A stretch of 13,066 bases of DNA, taken from Holosporaceae bacterium (lineage in GTDB: Bacteria > Pseudomonadota > Alphaproteobacteria > UBA3830). The stretch covers positions 1 to 13,066 of the forward strand of contig JAITAC010000072.1 in the NCBI GenBank assembly GCA_031284345.1, in the 5' to 3' direction. The notes under the pieces were generated by a model. It was not told the DNA's origin and ran no database searches. It worked only from the letters and a program-made list of their open reading frames with translations. Shown in pieces: positions 5,815-13,066 of this stretch (positions within the stretch are counted from its first letter, which is position 1; the number at the start of each line of letters is the position of its first letter). The translations under genes and the position numbers were made by a program.

Positions 5815-8305
5815 ATTTACTACCTTCTGGTTTTTTGATTAATTTTTTCCACCAACCGCTTCTACTTTTTTTTTGGGTCGATTTTTCAATTTCTTCCGCG
5901 ATAATTTTGCGTTCAAAATTACGTTCATAATTAAAATACGATTCCACAAACTGTGTCAATATCTTATGTTTTTCCGAGATCATAAATCCCGCCACGATTC
6001 CTTCTTTTGGGGAATCACCACTGGCTAAATCAAGATTCATATCGGAGATTGGAACGTATTTAGAGGAATTTTGGATGTTAGAAGCCTCGGCGTCTATTTT
6101 TTCTTTTCCCAGAGCGTTGTCATTTTCGGCGACGCGTTGTTTTGTTTTTGATCTGCTGCTACGGCTTTTGCTATTATTTTTCTTTTTATTTTCGGTAGGC
6201 TGGTCTGTTTTTTTAGGAGGTTCTATTTCTTTTTTCTTGACGTTTAGGGTGAACACCTTTTTGGCATCATTTTCTGCTTCGTTATCTTTTTGTGCGGAAA
6301 ATTCCTGAGGAGGGGGCAGAGTTTTTTCGGTATCGGCATTTGGTTGTTGTGTTTTAAGGAAGTGGATATTTTTTGTGTCTCGTTCTCCTTTGCGGCGACG
6401 ATTTCGGGAAGGTCGGCGCACATCAATGATCTCCGGTGTTGCCGATTTTTCCGATTCCGTTACTTCAGACTCATCTGAAGCTTCGGCCACAGTTTTTTCT
6501 TCAGCAATTTTTTCTTCAGCGGAAGCCAATTCCGCCATTGGGATTACTTCGGCAATTTCCGGTATTTCTGGAATCGTTTTTTGGCTTTCCATTTCGGAGA
6601 TGGTATTTATGGGGACGTAAATAGTTCCTCCGGTATAGCGTTTATTGCCCACGATATTTTTATCTTTTGGGGGATATTTTTTAGCAGCGGTGATTTCCGA
6701 ATCATCATCGGAGTAGGAATCGGCTGCTTTCACCACCTGAGTTATTTTGAAATCTGCTGCAGCAATGCTTGGGTCTATGATGAAATTAATTTTCAGACCT
6801 CGTTGTTCTATGCTAGCGATAAAGGTTCTTTTGTTATTCAGCAGATACAGCGCAACGTCACTGGAGAGTGTTACTGTTACTTCGCTTAGATCCATTGCGA
6901 AGCAGGCTTCTTCTATTTTTCTTAGGATCTGGAGGGCAATGGATTCATCTGACCAAATAATACCGCATCCATTGCAGTGGGGACAGGTTATCATATTTGC
7001 GTCCGCGATGCTGGAACGCATTCGCTGTCGAGAGAATTCCAGCAGGCCAAAGTGACTGATGCTTCCCAGTTGAATTTTTGCTTTGTCTTCCCGAAGAGAT
7101 TCCCGCATGACTCTTTCCACCTGAGCGTTGTTGCGTTTTTCTTCCATATCGATGAAGTCTACTACGATTAATCCGGCCAGATCCCGCAGCCGACATTGGC
7201 GCGCTATCTCCATTGCCGCTTCGATGTTGGTCTTGAATGCAGTGCCGGCGATGTTTCTTTCGCGGGTCGCTCTGCCGGAGTTTACATCTATGGAAATCAA
7301 CGCTTCCGTCGTGTTTATCACCAGATATCCGCCGGACGGAAGATCCACACGTGTAGAGTATATCTGATTAACCTGCTCGTTTATTTTATATTTGCTGAAA
7401 AGAGGAACTTTCGTATCAGTGTATTGTACAACTTTTTTGGCATGGCTCGGCATGAGCTTCTTAATATAATTTTTCGCGATTTTATAACCTTCTTCGCCTT
7501 CCACTATAATGGATTCGACGTCCCGCGAGTACAAATCCCGAATGGCCCTCTTAATGATATTTGCTTCTTCGTAAATCAAGCACGGAGCCGTTGATTTAAG
7601 TGTGATTTCCCGAATTTCGTCCCAGAGCTTTTTAAGGTAATCAAAATCCTTTTTTATTTCCAGTTTGGAACGTCCAATTCCAGCGGTACGAATCACTGTG
7701 CTGCCGTTTTCAATGTACAACTTCGCCACCAGTGCCTTCAATTTTTCCCGATCGGCCGGATTCACCACTTTGCGGGAGACGCCGCTTCCCTTCGACATAT
7801 TTGGCATGAGCACACAGTATCTTCCCGCCAAAGAAATATATGTTGTTAGAGCGGCACCTTTGTTTCCGCGCTCCTCTTTGGTGACCTGCACCAGCATTAT
7901 TTGGCGTTTTTTTATGACCTCCTGTATTTTGTAGCGGCGATAAAATTGGTATCGCAGTCGGGATATTTCCCGAGGATCCATTTCGTCATCGACAGATTCT
8001 TCGGTGCGCGCGGCCATGGCGCTCTGGATACGCTCCTCCAGCTCTTTTCTATCTCCCACTGGAATTTGAAAATAGTCATGATGTATTTCACTGAAACTAA
8101 GAAAACCGTGTCGCTCACCGCCATAGTCCACAAACGCCGCCTGCAGTGACGGCTCCACACGGATTATTTTTGCCAGGTATATGTTTCCCTTAATCTGCGC
8201 CTTGGATGGCGTCTCAAAATCAAATTTATCGAGTTTTTCTCCGTCAACAACAGCAACTCGTATCTCTTCCATATGCGCTGAGTCTATCAGCATATTTTTT
8301 GCCAT
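5807..8305 (-). CDS. rne: ribonuclease E
   Basis: An RNase E/G endonuclease of 832 residues, core of the RNA degradosome. Catalytic region (about 1-520): an S1-like domain at about 35-165 with an extra charged insertion near 90-125, as in alphaproteobacterial enzymes; metal-binding Asp340 (ISIDVNSG) and Asp383 (VVDFIDM), matching E. coli D303 and D346; and the zinc-link motif C441-P-H-C444 followed by NGCG. From about 540 the chain looks disordered: a Glu/Ala-rich acidic part (570-630), an Arg-rich patch (630-642), a Lys/Arg/Ser patch (706-724), and a basic tail with Gly817-Trp818-Trp819. I recall a GWW motif in Caulobacter RNase E as the PNPase binding site, so this tail probably does the same. 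The ATG at 8305 follows GGGGTAGG. First gene of the unit with gltX and cysS. Confidence 0.96.
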   Translation of the reverse strand: MAKNMLIDSAHMEEIRVAVVDGEKLDKFDFETPSKAQIKGNIYLAKIIRVEPSLQAAFVDYGGERHGFLSFSEIHHDYFQIPVGDRKELEERIQSAMAARTEESVDDEMDPREISRLRYQFYRRYKIQEVIKKRQIMLVQVTKEERGNKGAALTTYISLAGRYCVLMPNMSKGSGVSRKVVNPADREKLKALVAKLYIENGSTVIRTAGIGRSKLEIKKDFDYLKKLWDEIREITLKSTAPCLIYEEANIIKRAIRDLYSRDVESIIVEGEEGYKIAKNYIKKLMPSHAKKVVQYTDTKVPLFSKYKINEQVNQIYSTRVDLPSGGYLVINTTEALISIDVNSGRATRERNIAGTAFKTNIEAAMEIARQCRLRDLAGLIVVDFIDMEEKRNNAQVERVMRESLREDKAKIQLGSISHFGLLEFSRQRMRSSIADANMITCPHCNGCGIIWSDESIALQILRKIEEACFAMDLSEVTVTLSSDVALYLLNNKRTFIASIEQRGLKINFIIDPSIAAADFKITQVVKAADSYSDDDSEITAAKKYPPKDKNIVGNKRYTGGTIYVPINTISEMESQKTIPEIPEIAEVIPMAELASAEEKIAEEKTVAEASDESEVTESEKSATPEIIDVRRPSRNRRRKGERDTKNIHFLKTQQPNADTEKTLPPPQEFSAQKDNEAENDAKKVFTLNVKKKEIEPPKKTDQPTENKKKNNSKSRSSRSKTKQRVAENDNALGKEKIDAEASNIQNSSKYVPISDMNLDLASGDSPKEGIVAGFMISEKHKILTQFVESYFNYERNFERKIIAEEIEKSTQKKSRSGWWKKLIKKPEGSKYE

Positions 8306-8421
8306 AACCTACCCCATATATATCTTGGCCACAGGCAATGGGAACGGCTAAATAATGCGGCTTTTTATTAAAATTTTTTGTATTACGCGCAAACCACCAG
8401 ATAAAATTAAAAAAAAATACC

Positions 8422-8435
8422 GTCAATCTATTGAC
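8422..8435. repeat. perfect 6-bp inverted repeat in the rne upstream region
   Basis: GTCAAT and ATTGAC are separated by CT. On the minus strand its right-hand part overlaps the weak -35 candidate TTGACG. It could be a protein-binding site or a small leader hairpin; nothing in the sequence decides between them. Confidence 0.35.
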
Positions 8436-8564
8436 TCTATGCGAAATACCATCCCAAAAAGGCGTCATTAAAACTTTCTCCATTGTGCGTAGACACACAA
8501 AACACTCCGCAAATACAACCTTATGCAATGGTTTATAATACGCGTGTTAAAAATTTTCCCATAA

Positions 8565-8577
8565 GAGCATAATGCTC
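8565..8577. repeat. 13-base odd palindrome between rne and amiC
   Basis: GAGCAT and ATGCTC flank a single A. It lies about 80 bases upstream of the amiC -10. Its perfect symmetry suits a dimeric DNA-binding protein, but no second copy was seen in the window. Confidence 0.35.
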
Positions 8578-8648
8578 CAGATTAATTAAATCTGTTTAAT
8601 AATATCATAGTTCCGTTTCAGATACTATATATTATTTGTTGTAAATAC

Positions 8649-8657
8649 TGCTATAAT
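8649..8657 (+). promoter_or_regulatory. extended -10 promoter of amiC
   Basis: TGCTATAAT combines a perfect -10 (8652-8657) with the TGn extension. No good -35 is present 17 bases upstream, which is acceptable for an extended -10 promoter. Transcription would begin near 8664, about 25 bases before amiC, and probably also covers mrcA. Confidence 0.55.
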
Positions 8658-8688
8658 CCTGAATGAAATATAAAGATAAAATTTTTTT

Positions 8689-9756
8689 ATGTTGTTAAGA
8701 AGTATAATATTATTACTCACATTCAGTTTTGCTTGCAATTACATGCACTGCGGATACCAATCTGACAAAAATATCGGGGTGACTTCTGCACTTAATTACA
8801 AAAAAGCATCTCAAAATAATTTAAAATTTAAGAATCCCATAAAAAAGATATACCTCAAACGAGAAAATGATAAGTGTTTTTTTTGCGTAGATTTCGTTGA
8901 TGATATCTCATTTACGCCACGCATACATCTGCTTCCCAACGGCGCCAAAGTACTTTTATCCTTTAGTGAGGCCATCAATGTTCCCAAGACAAAAAACATA
9001 AATCACAGTCTGATAAAAGGATGTTTTTTCGAAAAATTTGGAGATGCTTCCCTCATGCTGGTGCTGGCGCTGAAGGAAGACGTTGTATTTACGGAGAAAG
9101 TATACACTCAAAATACCATTAAAATCGGTTTTAGGGTCAACAAGAAACGAGTAATCACCATCGACGCCGGACACGGTGGCAAGGATCCCGGCACCAAATG
9201 CATTAACGGAGACTTCGAAAAAAATATTACGCTGGTTATGGCCATTGAATTGCGGGAGTGTCTGCTGAAGAGCGGAAAATACAGGGTGATACTTACCCGC
9301 GATAAAGATTCGTTTCTTTCCATAGATGAGCGAAAGGCTAAAGTTGATCCTGCCAAAACAGATCTGCTCATTTCTCTTCACACCGACAGCAACAACGACA
9401 AAAATATCAGAGGGATCTCCATATACACGCTACCCAATCTCGATTATCTGACCAAGCTATCGGAAAAATACGTCAACAACGCCGATAGCTACTATAAAAT
9501 TCTTGCGAAATCTCGGAAATTTGCTCATGTACTGGCGGGCTATATTCCGAACATGTGCAAAATAAGCAATAGACCTTGCAGAAATATTGAGTTAAAAATT
9601 CTGAAAGTAGATTTGCCGGCAATATTGCTGGAGCTCGGCTGCGTTAGCAATAAAATCGATAATTCACTCTTGCATTCCAAAGACTTTAGAGATAAAGCAA
9701 ATCATGCTATCTTATATGCTCTGAACGATTTTTTTGAGAAGGAAGAAGACAAATAA
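8689..9756 (+). CDS. amiC: N-acetylmuramoyl-L-alanine amidase
   Basis: A 355-residue Amidase_3 enzyme that would cut the bond between N-acetylmuramic acid and L-alanine in periplasmic peptidoglycan, typically for daughter-cell separation. Residues 1-16 form a hydrophobic signal sequence. Cys16 (SFAC) is only a poor lipobox, so secretion through signal peptidase I is more likely. Residues about 48-148 fit an AMIN-like septum-targeting domain. The catalytic domain (about 153-350) has zinc ligands His162 (DAGHGGKDPG), Glu177 (GDFEKN) and His231 (LISLHTDS), the catalytic Glu315 (ILLELGCVSN), and the LTRDKD segment at 202-207. The ATG at 8689 has only a weak purine tract upstream. The stop codon directly abuts the mrcA start, so the two are surely cotranscribed. 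The pairing and its divergence from rne are conserved in alphaproteobacteria. Confidence 0.94.
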   Translation: MLLRSIILLLTFSFACNYMHCGYQSDKNIGVTSALNYKKASQNNLKFKNPIKKIYLKRENDKCFFCVDFVDDISFTPRIHLLPNGAKVLLSFSEAINVPKTKNINHSLIKGCFFEKFGDASLMLVLALKEDVVFTEKVYTQNTIKIGFRVNKKRVITIDAGHGGKDPGTKCINGDFEKNITLVMAIELRECLLKSGKYRVILTRDKDSFLSIDERKAKVDPAKTDLLISLHTDSNNDKNIRGISIYTLPNLDYLTKLSEKYVNNADSYYKILAKSRKFAHVLAGYIPNMCKISNRPCRNIELKILKVDLPAILLELGCVSNKIDNSLLHSKDFRDKANHAILYALNDFFEKEEDK

Positions 9757-12162
9757 ATGTCCCTAAAACGCATAATCGGCCGTTTTTTATGTTTTGTTAT
9801 GATCGTAGCATTTTTAGGATTAGCCGCACTACTGGCAATTTTGTACAAATTTTCTGCGGATCTGCCGGATCACACATTTTTAAGAAAATACGTTCCCTGT
9901 GTTGCCAGTAGAGTTTTTTTGGAAGACGGCAGCAAGCTCTGTGAATATTCCTACGAAAAACGCTATTTCATTCCCATCGAAAAAATACCGCAAAATCTCA
10001 TAAACGCATTTCTTTCGGCCGAAGATAAGCGTTTTTTCGAGCACATGGGCATAGATTTTATCAGCACCGCGAGGTCCGCCTGGTATAATTTACAACATAT
10101 TGGTTCCGGGAGGCGTCCGCAGGGAGCATCCACCATTACGCAGCAGGTGGCTCGGATATTTCTAATAAAAACCAACGAGGTATCTTACATTCGCAAAATC
10201 AAAGAAGCGATTTTATCTTTTAGAATAGAGCTGGCGCTGTCCAAGCAAAACATACTGGAACTGTATCTCAATCAGATTTATATGGGACTCGGCGCCTACG
10301 GAGTCGCCGCTGCGGCCAAGGTCTATTTCAATAAAACCGTCGACGAACTTACCATCGCCGAGTGCGCATATTTGGCTGCTCTGGCTAAGGGAGCAAACCT
10401 TTATCATCCCGTCAAAAACAAGCAAAATGCTCTGGAACGAAGAAATTGGCTACTCGGACGCATGCTGGAAGATCGCTTCATCACCAGAAAAGAGGCCGTA
10501 CAAGCCATAAAAGAAGACCTCGTGGTGGTTACGCCGGAGGAAATCCCCAATGCCGAGTATCTGGCGGAAGAAATCAGAAAATATCTCATGGAGAAATTTC
10601 CTTCCAGTCGTTTAAACAAGGACGGATTTATTATTCGCGCAACCATGGATACCCGATTGCAAAATTTCGCCTACAATGCGCTCCGCCGCGGACTGGAAAA
10701 AATCGATAGAATATTCGGATGGAGAGGTCCTATCGGAAAAATCAGCGGAGAAAAATCCAAGAGCCGAATCATCGAAAAAATGAAAAAAATTGCGGTTCCG
10801 GCCGGGTCCGGAGATTGCCAAAAAGCCTACGTTGCCCAAAACCATAAGAAAAAAATTATCGTAATGACCGAAGATGCCATAATTAAAAACATTTCTGACT
10901 CCGACGTCCAGTGGATACAAAAAGCAAACGTTGGTGATGTGATTCTGGTATCCAATAGTTGCAACGAAGATGACACATTCAATGTGCGTCAGGCGCCATT
11001 GATTCAGGGCGCCATCATTGTAATAGAAGTAAATACCGGCAGAATCCTAGCCATGCAGGGGGGCTACGACTTTTCCATGAGCGAATTTAATCGCGCCACC
11101 CAAGCCATGAGACAATGCGGGTCCATTTTTAAGCCGTTTGTGTATCTGGCGGCTCTGGAAAACGGATTCTCTCCCAATTCCATCGTTGATGCCGGATCCA
11201 TCGAAGTTGAAATCGACAACAGGAGCATATGGAAGCCGAAAAATTATCACGGAGCAGTCCTGGATAAAATTACTTTGCGCCGTGCTCTGGAAAAATCCAT
11301 TAACACCGCCACCATAAGAATCGCCCATGAAGTCGGCATGGATAAAATATCAAAAATCGCAGATCAATTTGGCATTTTCGAAGACATGCCGCAATATCTG
11401 TCCTTCGCTCTCGGAGCGGGAGAAGCAACTCCGCTGAAAATCACTGCGGCCTATGCCATGATCGCCAACGGTGGAAAACGCATAGTGCCTACTCTGGTGG
11501 ATTACGTGCAGGATAAAAGAGGAAATACCGTATATCGCAGAACAAATGCGTCTCTGGACAGCAATGTGCCGTTTAATTCAGACTTTCCACCAAAATTAAA
11601 TGACTCCCGTGAACAGATAGTAAATGAGCAGAGTATCTATCAGATCACATCAATACTGGAAGGAGTCATATTGCACGGATCCGGAGCCAGCGTCAGAGTG
11701 CTCGGCATACCGGTTGCCGGCAAAACCGGCACCAGCAACGAAAGTCGCGATACCTGGTTCGTGGGATTTACTCCGGACATCGCCGTTGGTGTGTTTGTGG
11801 GCTTCGACGACCATTCCAGGAGCCTCGGCAAAAACGCCACCGGATCATCAATTGCCGCTCCCATATTCATTGATTTCATGACTCAGGCAAAAAATATTCT
11901 CACTCCAAAGCCGTTCCGGATTCCCAAAGGCATAAAGCTTCGAAAAATCAATCTGGAAACCGGAGGCCATCCCGCAGGAGGTGTGTCCATAATGGAGGCG
12001 TTTAAGGAAGACGAATACGAGAGTCCACCTGCTGCATCTAAAGGACTTGGCATTCTCCAGAGGCTCATGGGAGAAAAAATAGACAAAAATTCCGCAATGA
12101 AAAATAAAATTCCCACCGAAAATGATGTAGCAAGTACAAAATCACTGTTGGGAATATATTAA
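9757..12162 (+). CDS. mrcA: penicillin-binding protein 1A (bifunctional)
   Basis: A class A penicillin-binding protein of 801 residues that polymerises glycan strands and crosslinks peptides in the periplasm. A short cytoplasmic start and one membrane helix (about 10-32) anchor it. The GT51 glycosyltransferase domain (about 55-230) shows EDKRFFEH (89-96, catalytic Glu89), GASTITQQ (123-130) and RKIKE (146-150). A linker domain (about 310-410) follows. The transpeptidase domain has all three penicillin-binding motifs: S456-I-F-K459, S514-I-N516 and K656-T-G-T659. Length and motif spacing are normal and no key residue is missing. Translation starts immediately after the amiC stop, with Shine-Dalgarno AAGGAAG at 9739-9745. 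The tail beyond 740 is less conserved and probably flexible. prfB, a frequent downstream neighbour in alphaproteobacteria, is absent. Confidence 0.96.
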   Translation: MSLKRIIGRFLCFVMIVAFLGLAALLAILYKFSADLPDHTFLRKYVPCVASRVFLEDGSKLCEYSYEKRYFIPIEKIPQNLINAFLSAEDKRFFEHMGIDFISTARSAWYNLQHIGSGRRPQGASTITQQVARIFLIKTNEVSYIRKIKEAILSFRIELALSKQNILELYLNQIYMGLGAYGVAAAAKVYFNKTVDELTIAECAYLAALAKGANLYHPVKNKQNALERRNWLLGRMLEDRFITRKEAVQAIKEDLVVVTPEEIPNAEYLAEEIRKYLMEKFPSSRLNKDGFIIRATMDTRLQNFAYNALRRGLEKIDRIFGWRGPIGKISGEKSKSRIIEKMKKIAVPAGSGDCQKAYVAQNHKKKIIVMTEDAIIKNISDSDVQWIQKANVGDVILVSNSCNEDDTFNVRQAPLIQGAIIVIEVNTGRILAMQGGYDFSMSEFNRATQAMRQCGSIFKPFVYLAALENGFSPNSIVDAGSIEVEIDNRSIWKPKNYHGAVLDKITLRRALEKSINTATIRIAHEVGMDKISKIADQFGIFEDMPQYLSFALGAGEATPLKITAAYAMIANGGKRIVPTLVDYVQDKRGNTVYRRTNASLDSNVPFNSDFPPKLNDSREQIVNEQSIYQITSILEGVILHGSGASVRVLGIPVAGKTGTSNESRDTWFVGFTPDIAVGVFVGFDDHSRSLGKNATGSSIAAPIFIDFMTQAKNILTPKPFRIPKGIKLRKINLETGGHPAGGVSIMEAFKEDEYESPPAASKGLGILQRLMGEKIDKNSAMKNKIPTENDVASTKSLLGIY

Positions 12163-12198
12163 AGACTGTTTGCAAAACAAATAAAAAAAATAACGCTG

Positions 12199-12211
12199 AT
12201 ATACCGTATAT
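12199..12211. repeat. 13-base odd palindrome after mrcA
   Basis: ATATAC and GTATAT flank a single C, about 37 bases after the mrcA stop and about 63 bases before the -35 of the next promoter. It is AT-rich and could be chance, or an upstream site for a regulator of the following gene. Confidence 0.25.
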
Positions 12212-12226
12212 TTATCGTCCAGGAGA

Positions 12227-12257
12227 CCGTGAATATTTTTTTGACGAAAAATCACGG
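12227..12257 (+). terminator. hairpin downstream of mrcA, possible terminator
   Basis: CCGTGA (12227-12232) pairs with TCACGG (12252-12257), extended internally by TTTTT (12236-12240) with AAAAA (12247-12251), leaving a three-base bulge and a six-base loop. It lies between the end of mrcA and the next promoter, where a terminator is expected. No T run follows the stem, so termination without help is doubtful; it may instead protect the mRNA 3' end. Confidence 0.35.
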
Positions 12258-12273
12258 AAACAGCTCTTTTCTC

Positions 12274-12302
12274 TTGACAGAACGCAGATGGCGTGCTATA
12301 CT
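12274..12302 (+). promoter_or_regulatory. strong promoter of the gene at 12331
   Basis: The -35 TTGACA (12274-12279) is perfect, the spacer is exactly 17 bases, and the -10 TATACT (12297-12302) matches five of six positions and is preceded by TGC, an extended -10. This is the best sigma-70-type promoter in the window. Transcription would begin near 12309, inside the inverted repeat described next. Confidence 0.85.
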
Positions 12303-12322
12303 TTATTCAGGATAAAGTATAG
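12296..12322. promoter_or_regulatory. perfect inverted repeat over the -10 and start site: likely operator
   Basis: CTATACTTTAT (12296-12306) and ATAAAGTATAG (12312-12322) are exact reverse complements separated by TCAGG. The left arm contains the whole -10 hexamer and the right arm ends two bases before the Shine-Dalgarno core. Because transcription should start around 12309, only about one arm would be in the mRNA, so this is better read as a DNA site for a dimeric repressor than as an RNA hairpin. Part of the symmetry could follow from the -10 itself, but 11 of 11 matched pairs is more than that explains. Confidence 0.65.
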
Positions 12323-12330
12323 AGGACAAA

Positions 12331-12924
12331 ATGAAAAAGACAATAATATTATCCGCTCTGGCACTGCTTGTTTGCGGAATCGTAAAAACCCCAGCTGAAC
12401 TATTTTCTATCGAGAGTTTAGACGTAAATAAATCCATGGCTCTAGAAGAAAAAGAGGATTCTAGCATAGTAATATCAGGACAGCGTCTAGAGGATTATAA
12501 GCTCGGCTGTTCTACATATGCTGGTGCTATAATTGGAGGATCTGCGCCAAGTGTTGCCCAACGAAATCAGACTATGCGTCTCCTGCATGGTCGCATACGT
12601 GAGTGCGCAGTAAGCGATAATGCTGCCATTAGGTTAGTGGCCGTTGATATGGCTAAAGCATGCATGATATTGGGACAACTTGTATGTAAGCTAAAAGCAT
12701 CAAAGTATGAATCGGCTATTTCTACTATGACAAAAGAAGTAAATCGTACGATGACCTGGATACAAACGGTTAATAGTACAGCGTTCTTTCAATCTAACAA
12801 AGCAAATGAAAGGTTGCAAAAATTTGTGGAAAAACTGTACTTAGACGCCAATATGTCAATTACACCGAAAAATCCAAGTGTCGTGTTCAAAGAGGATGTT
12901 GCCAAAGAAAATACTCCCGCCTAA
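12331..12924 (+). CDS. hypothetical exported protein with four mature cysteines
   Basis: A 197-residue protein that I do not recognise. The start is well supported: ATG preceded by AGAGGA at 12321-12326, with a strong promoter upstream. Residues 1-22 look like a Sec signal peptide: MKK, a hydrophobic core, then a likely cut after TPA. Cys15 lies in the core without a proper lipobox. The predicted mature part holds Cys60, Cys92, Cys111 and Cys119, enough for two disulfides in the periplasm. Residues about 74-165 appear mainly helical, and the C-terminus is polar and lacks any membrane anchor. Codon use is more AT-rich than in mrcA, which hints at a lineage-specific or acquired gene. It is its own transcription unit, probably under repressor control. 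Function is unknown; an envelope or secreted role is inference from the signal peptide alone. Confidence 0.8.
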   Translation: MKKTIILSALALLVCGIVKTPAELFSIESLDVNKSMALEEKEDSSIVISGQRLEDYKLGCSTYAGAIIGGSAPSVAQRNQTMRLLHGRIRECAVSDNAAIRLVAVDMAKACMILGQLVCKLKASKYESAISTMTKEVNRTMTWIQTVNSTAFFQSNKANERLQKFVEKLYLDANMSITPKNPSVVFKEDVAKENTPA

Positions 12925-12996
12925 AGACAATAAACAGTGCTGCTGCACCGTAGGAAAAAGCAAGCGATTTTGAAAAAACACTGGTGCGATACGCCG

Positions 12997-13025
12997 TCGA
13001 AAGAGGTACAATATACCTCTTCCGA
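12997..13025. repeat. hairpin after the hypothetical exported protein gene
   Basis: AAGAGGTA (13001-13008) pairs perfectly with TACCTCTT (13014-13021) around CAATA. TCG (12997-12999) and CGA (13023-13025) extend the stem beyond one mismatch, giving 11 paired positions. It begins 73 bases after the stop codon at 12924. No T run follows, so it is not a standard terminator on this strand; it may stabilise the 3' end or bind a protein. Confidence 0.45.
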
Positions 13026-13066
13026 AACCTAGTAATTCAGAGAAATTTTTAGGAGCCAACGGAACG

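Larger units (their letters stand above)
8306..8688. other. rne-amiC intergenic region with inverted repeats
   Basis: This 383-base divergent gap is unusually long for such a tightly packed window. It holds three compact inverted repeats: GTCAAT-CT-ATTGAC (8422-8435), the odd palindrome GAGCAT-A-ATGCTC (8565-8577) and ATTAAA-TCTG-TTTAAT (8585-8600). The amiC promoter lies near 8650. No single strong rne promoter was found; a weak candidate on the minus strand is TTGACG (8426 to 8421), 17 bases, then TATCTG (8403 to 8398). If transcription starts far upstream, rne has a long leader, as in E. coli where the leader mediates autoregulation. I see no credible gene inside. Confidence 0.6.

Noticed and set aside
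6075..6308. Very hydrophobic plus-strand frame inside rne, resembling a membrane peptide
   Set aside because: Its Phe/Leu runs are simply the complement of Lys/Glu codons in the disordered RNase E tail.
8244..8528. 94-codon minus-strand frame running into the start of rne
   Set aside because: It overlaps the rne start by 62 bases in another frame, has a cysteine- and aromatic-rich composition without any domain, and lies in the likely rne leader.
12856..13059. 67-codon minus-strand frame at the right edge
   Set aside because: It needs a TTG start, overlaps the end of the hypothetical gene and includes the 13001-13021 hairpin; it is best explained as chance.
1..13066. Insertion sequences, prophage, toxin-antitoxin or defence genes
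   Set aside because: No transposase, integrase, terminal repeats or target duplications were seen, and no gene resembles a known defence module.

Overview
The window is a compact, AT-rich bacterial chromosome segment, most likely from an alphaproteobacterium. The best evidence is a divergent arrangement familiar from that class: rne on the minus strand facing an amiC-mrcA pair on the plus strand. The RNase E itself also looks alphaproteobacterial, with an insertion in its S1 region and a Gly-Trp-Trp motif close to its C-terminus. The AT-rich base use and Lys/Asn/Ile-rich proteins suggest a host-associated lineage (for example Holosporales- or Rickettsiales-like), but that is inference. The standard genetic code reads through all genes.

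Layout. Positions 1-744 hold no convincing complete gene. The left edge may carry the last codons of a cut-off gene, followed by unexplained sequence with hairpin potential. A tRNA-Cys (anticodon GCA, CCA encoded) lies at 745-818. Next come yqgE (minus) and dsbD (plus), divergent from a 59-base gap. dsbD converges with a minus-strand operon transcribed rne > gltX > cysS, whose genes overlap by 8 and 4 bases. A 383-base gap separates rne from amiC and contains the amiC promoter and several short inverted repeats. amiC and mrcA abut with no gap. After mrcA, where alphaproteobacteria often carry prfB, there is instead a strong promoter overlapped by a perfect 11-bp inverted repeat, driving a gene for an unrecognised exported protein with four cysteines in its predicted mature part.

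How they work together. amiC and mrcA remodel and build peptidoglycan. dsbD would carry reducing power across the inner membrane to periplasmic thiol proteins. rne, gltX and cysS join RNA turnover to aminoacyl-tRNA synthesis. tRNA-Cys and its synthetase gene lie within about 4 kb of each other but in separate units. Most of the window is ordinary housekeeping. The parts most worth a second look are the palindrome-controlled gene at the right end, the unexplained 744 bases at the left end, and the rne-amiC intergenic region.
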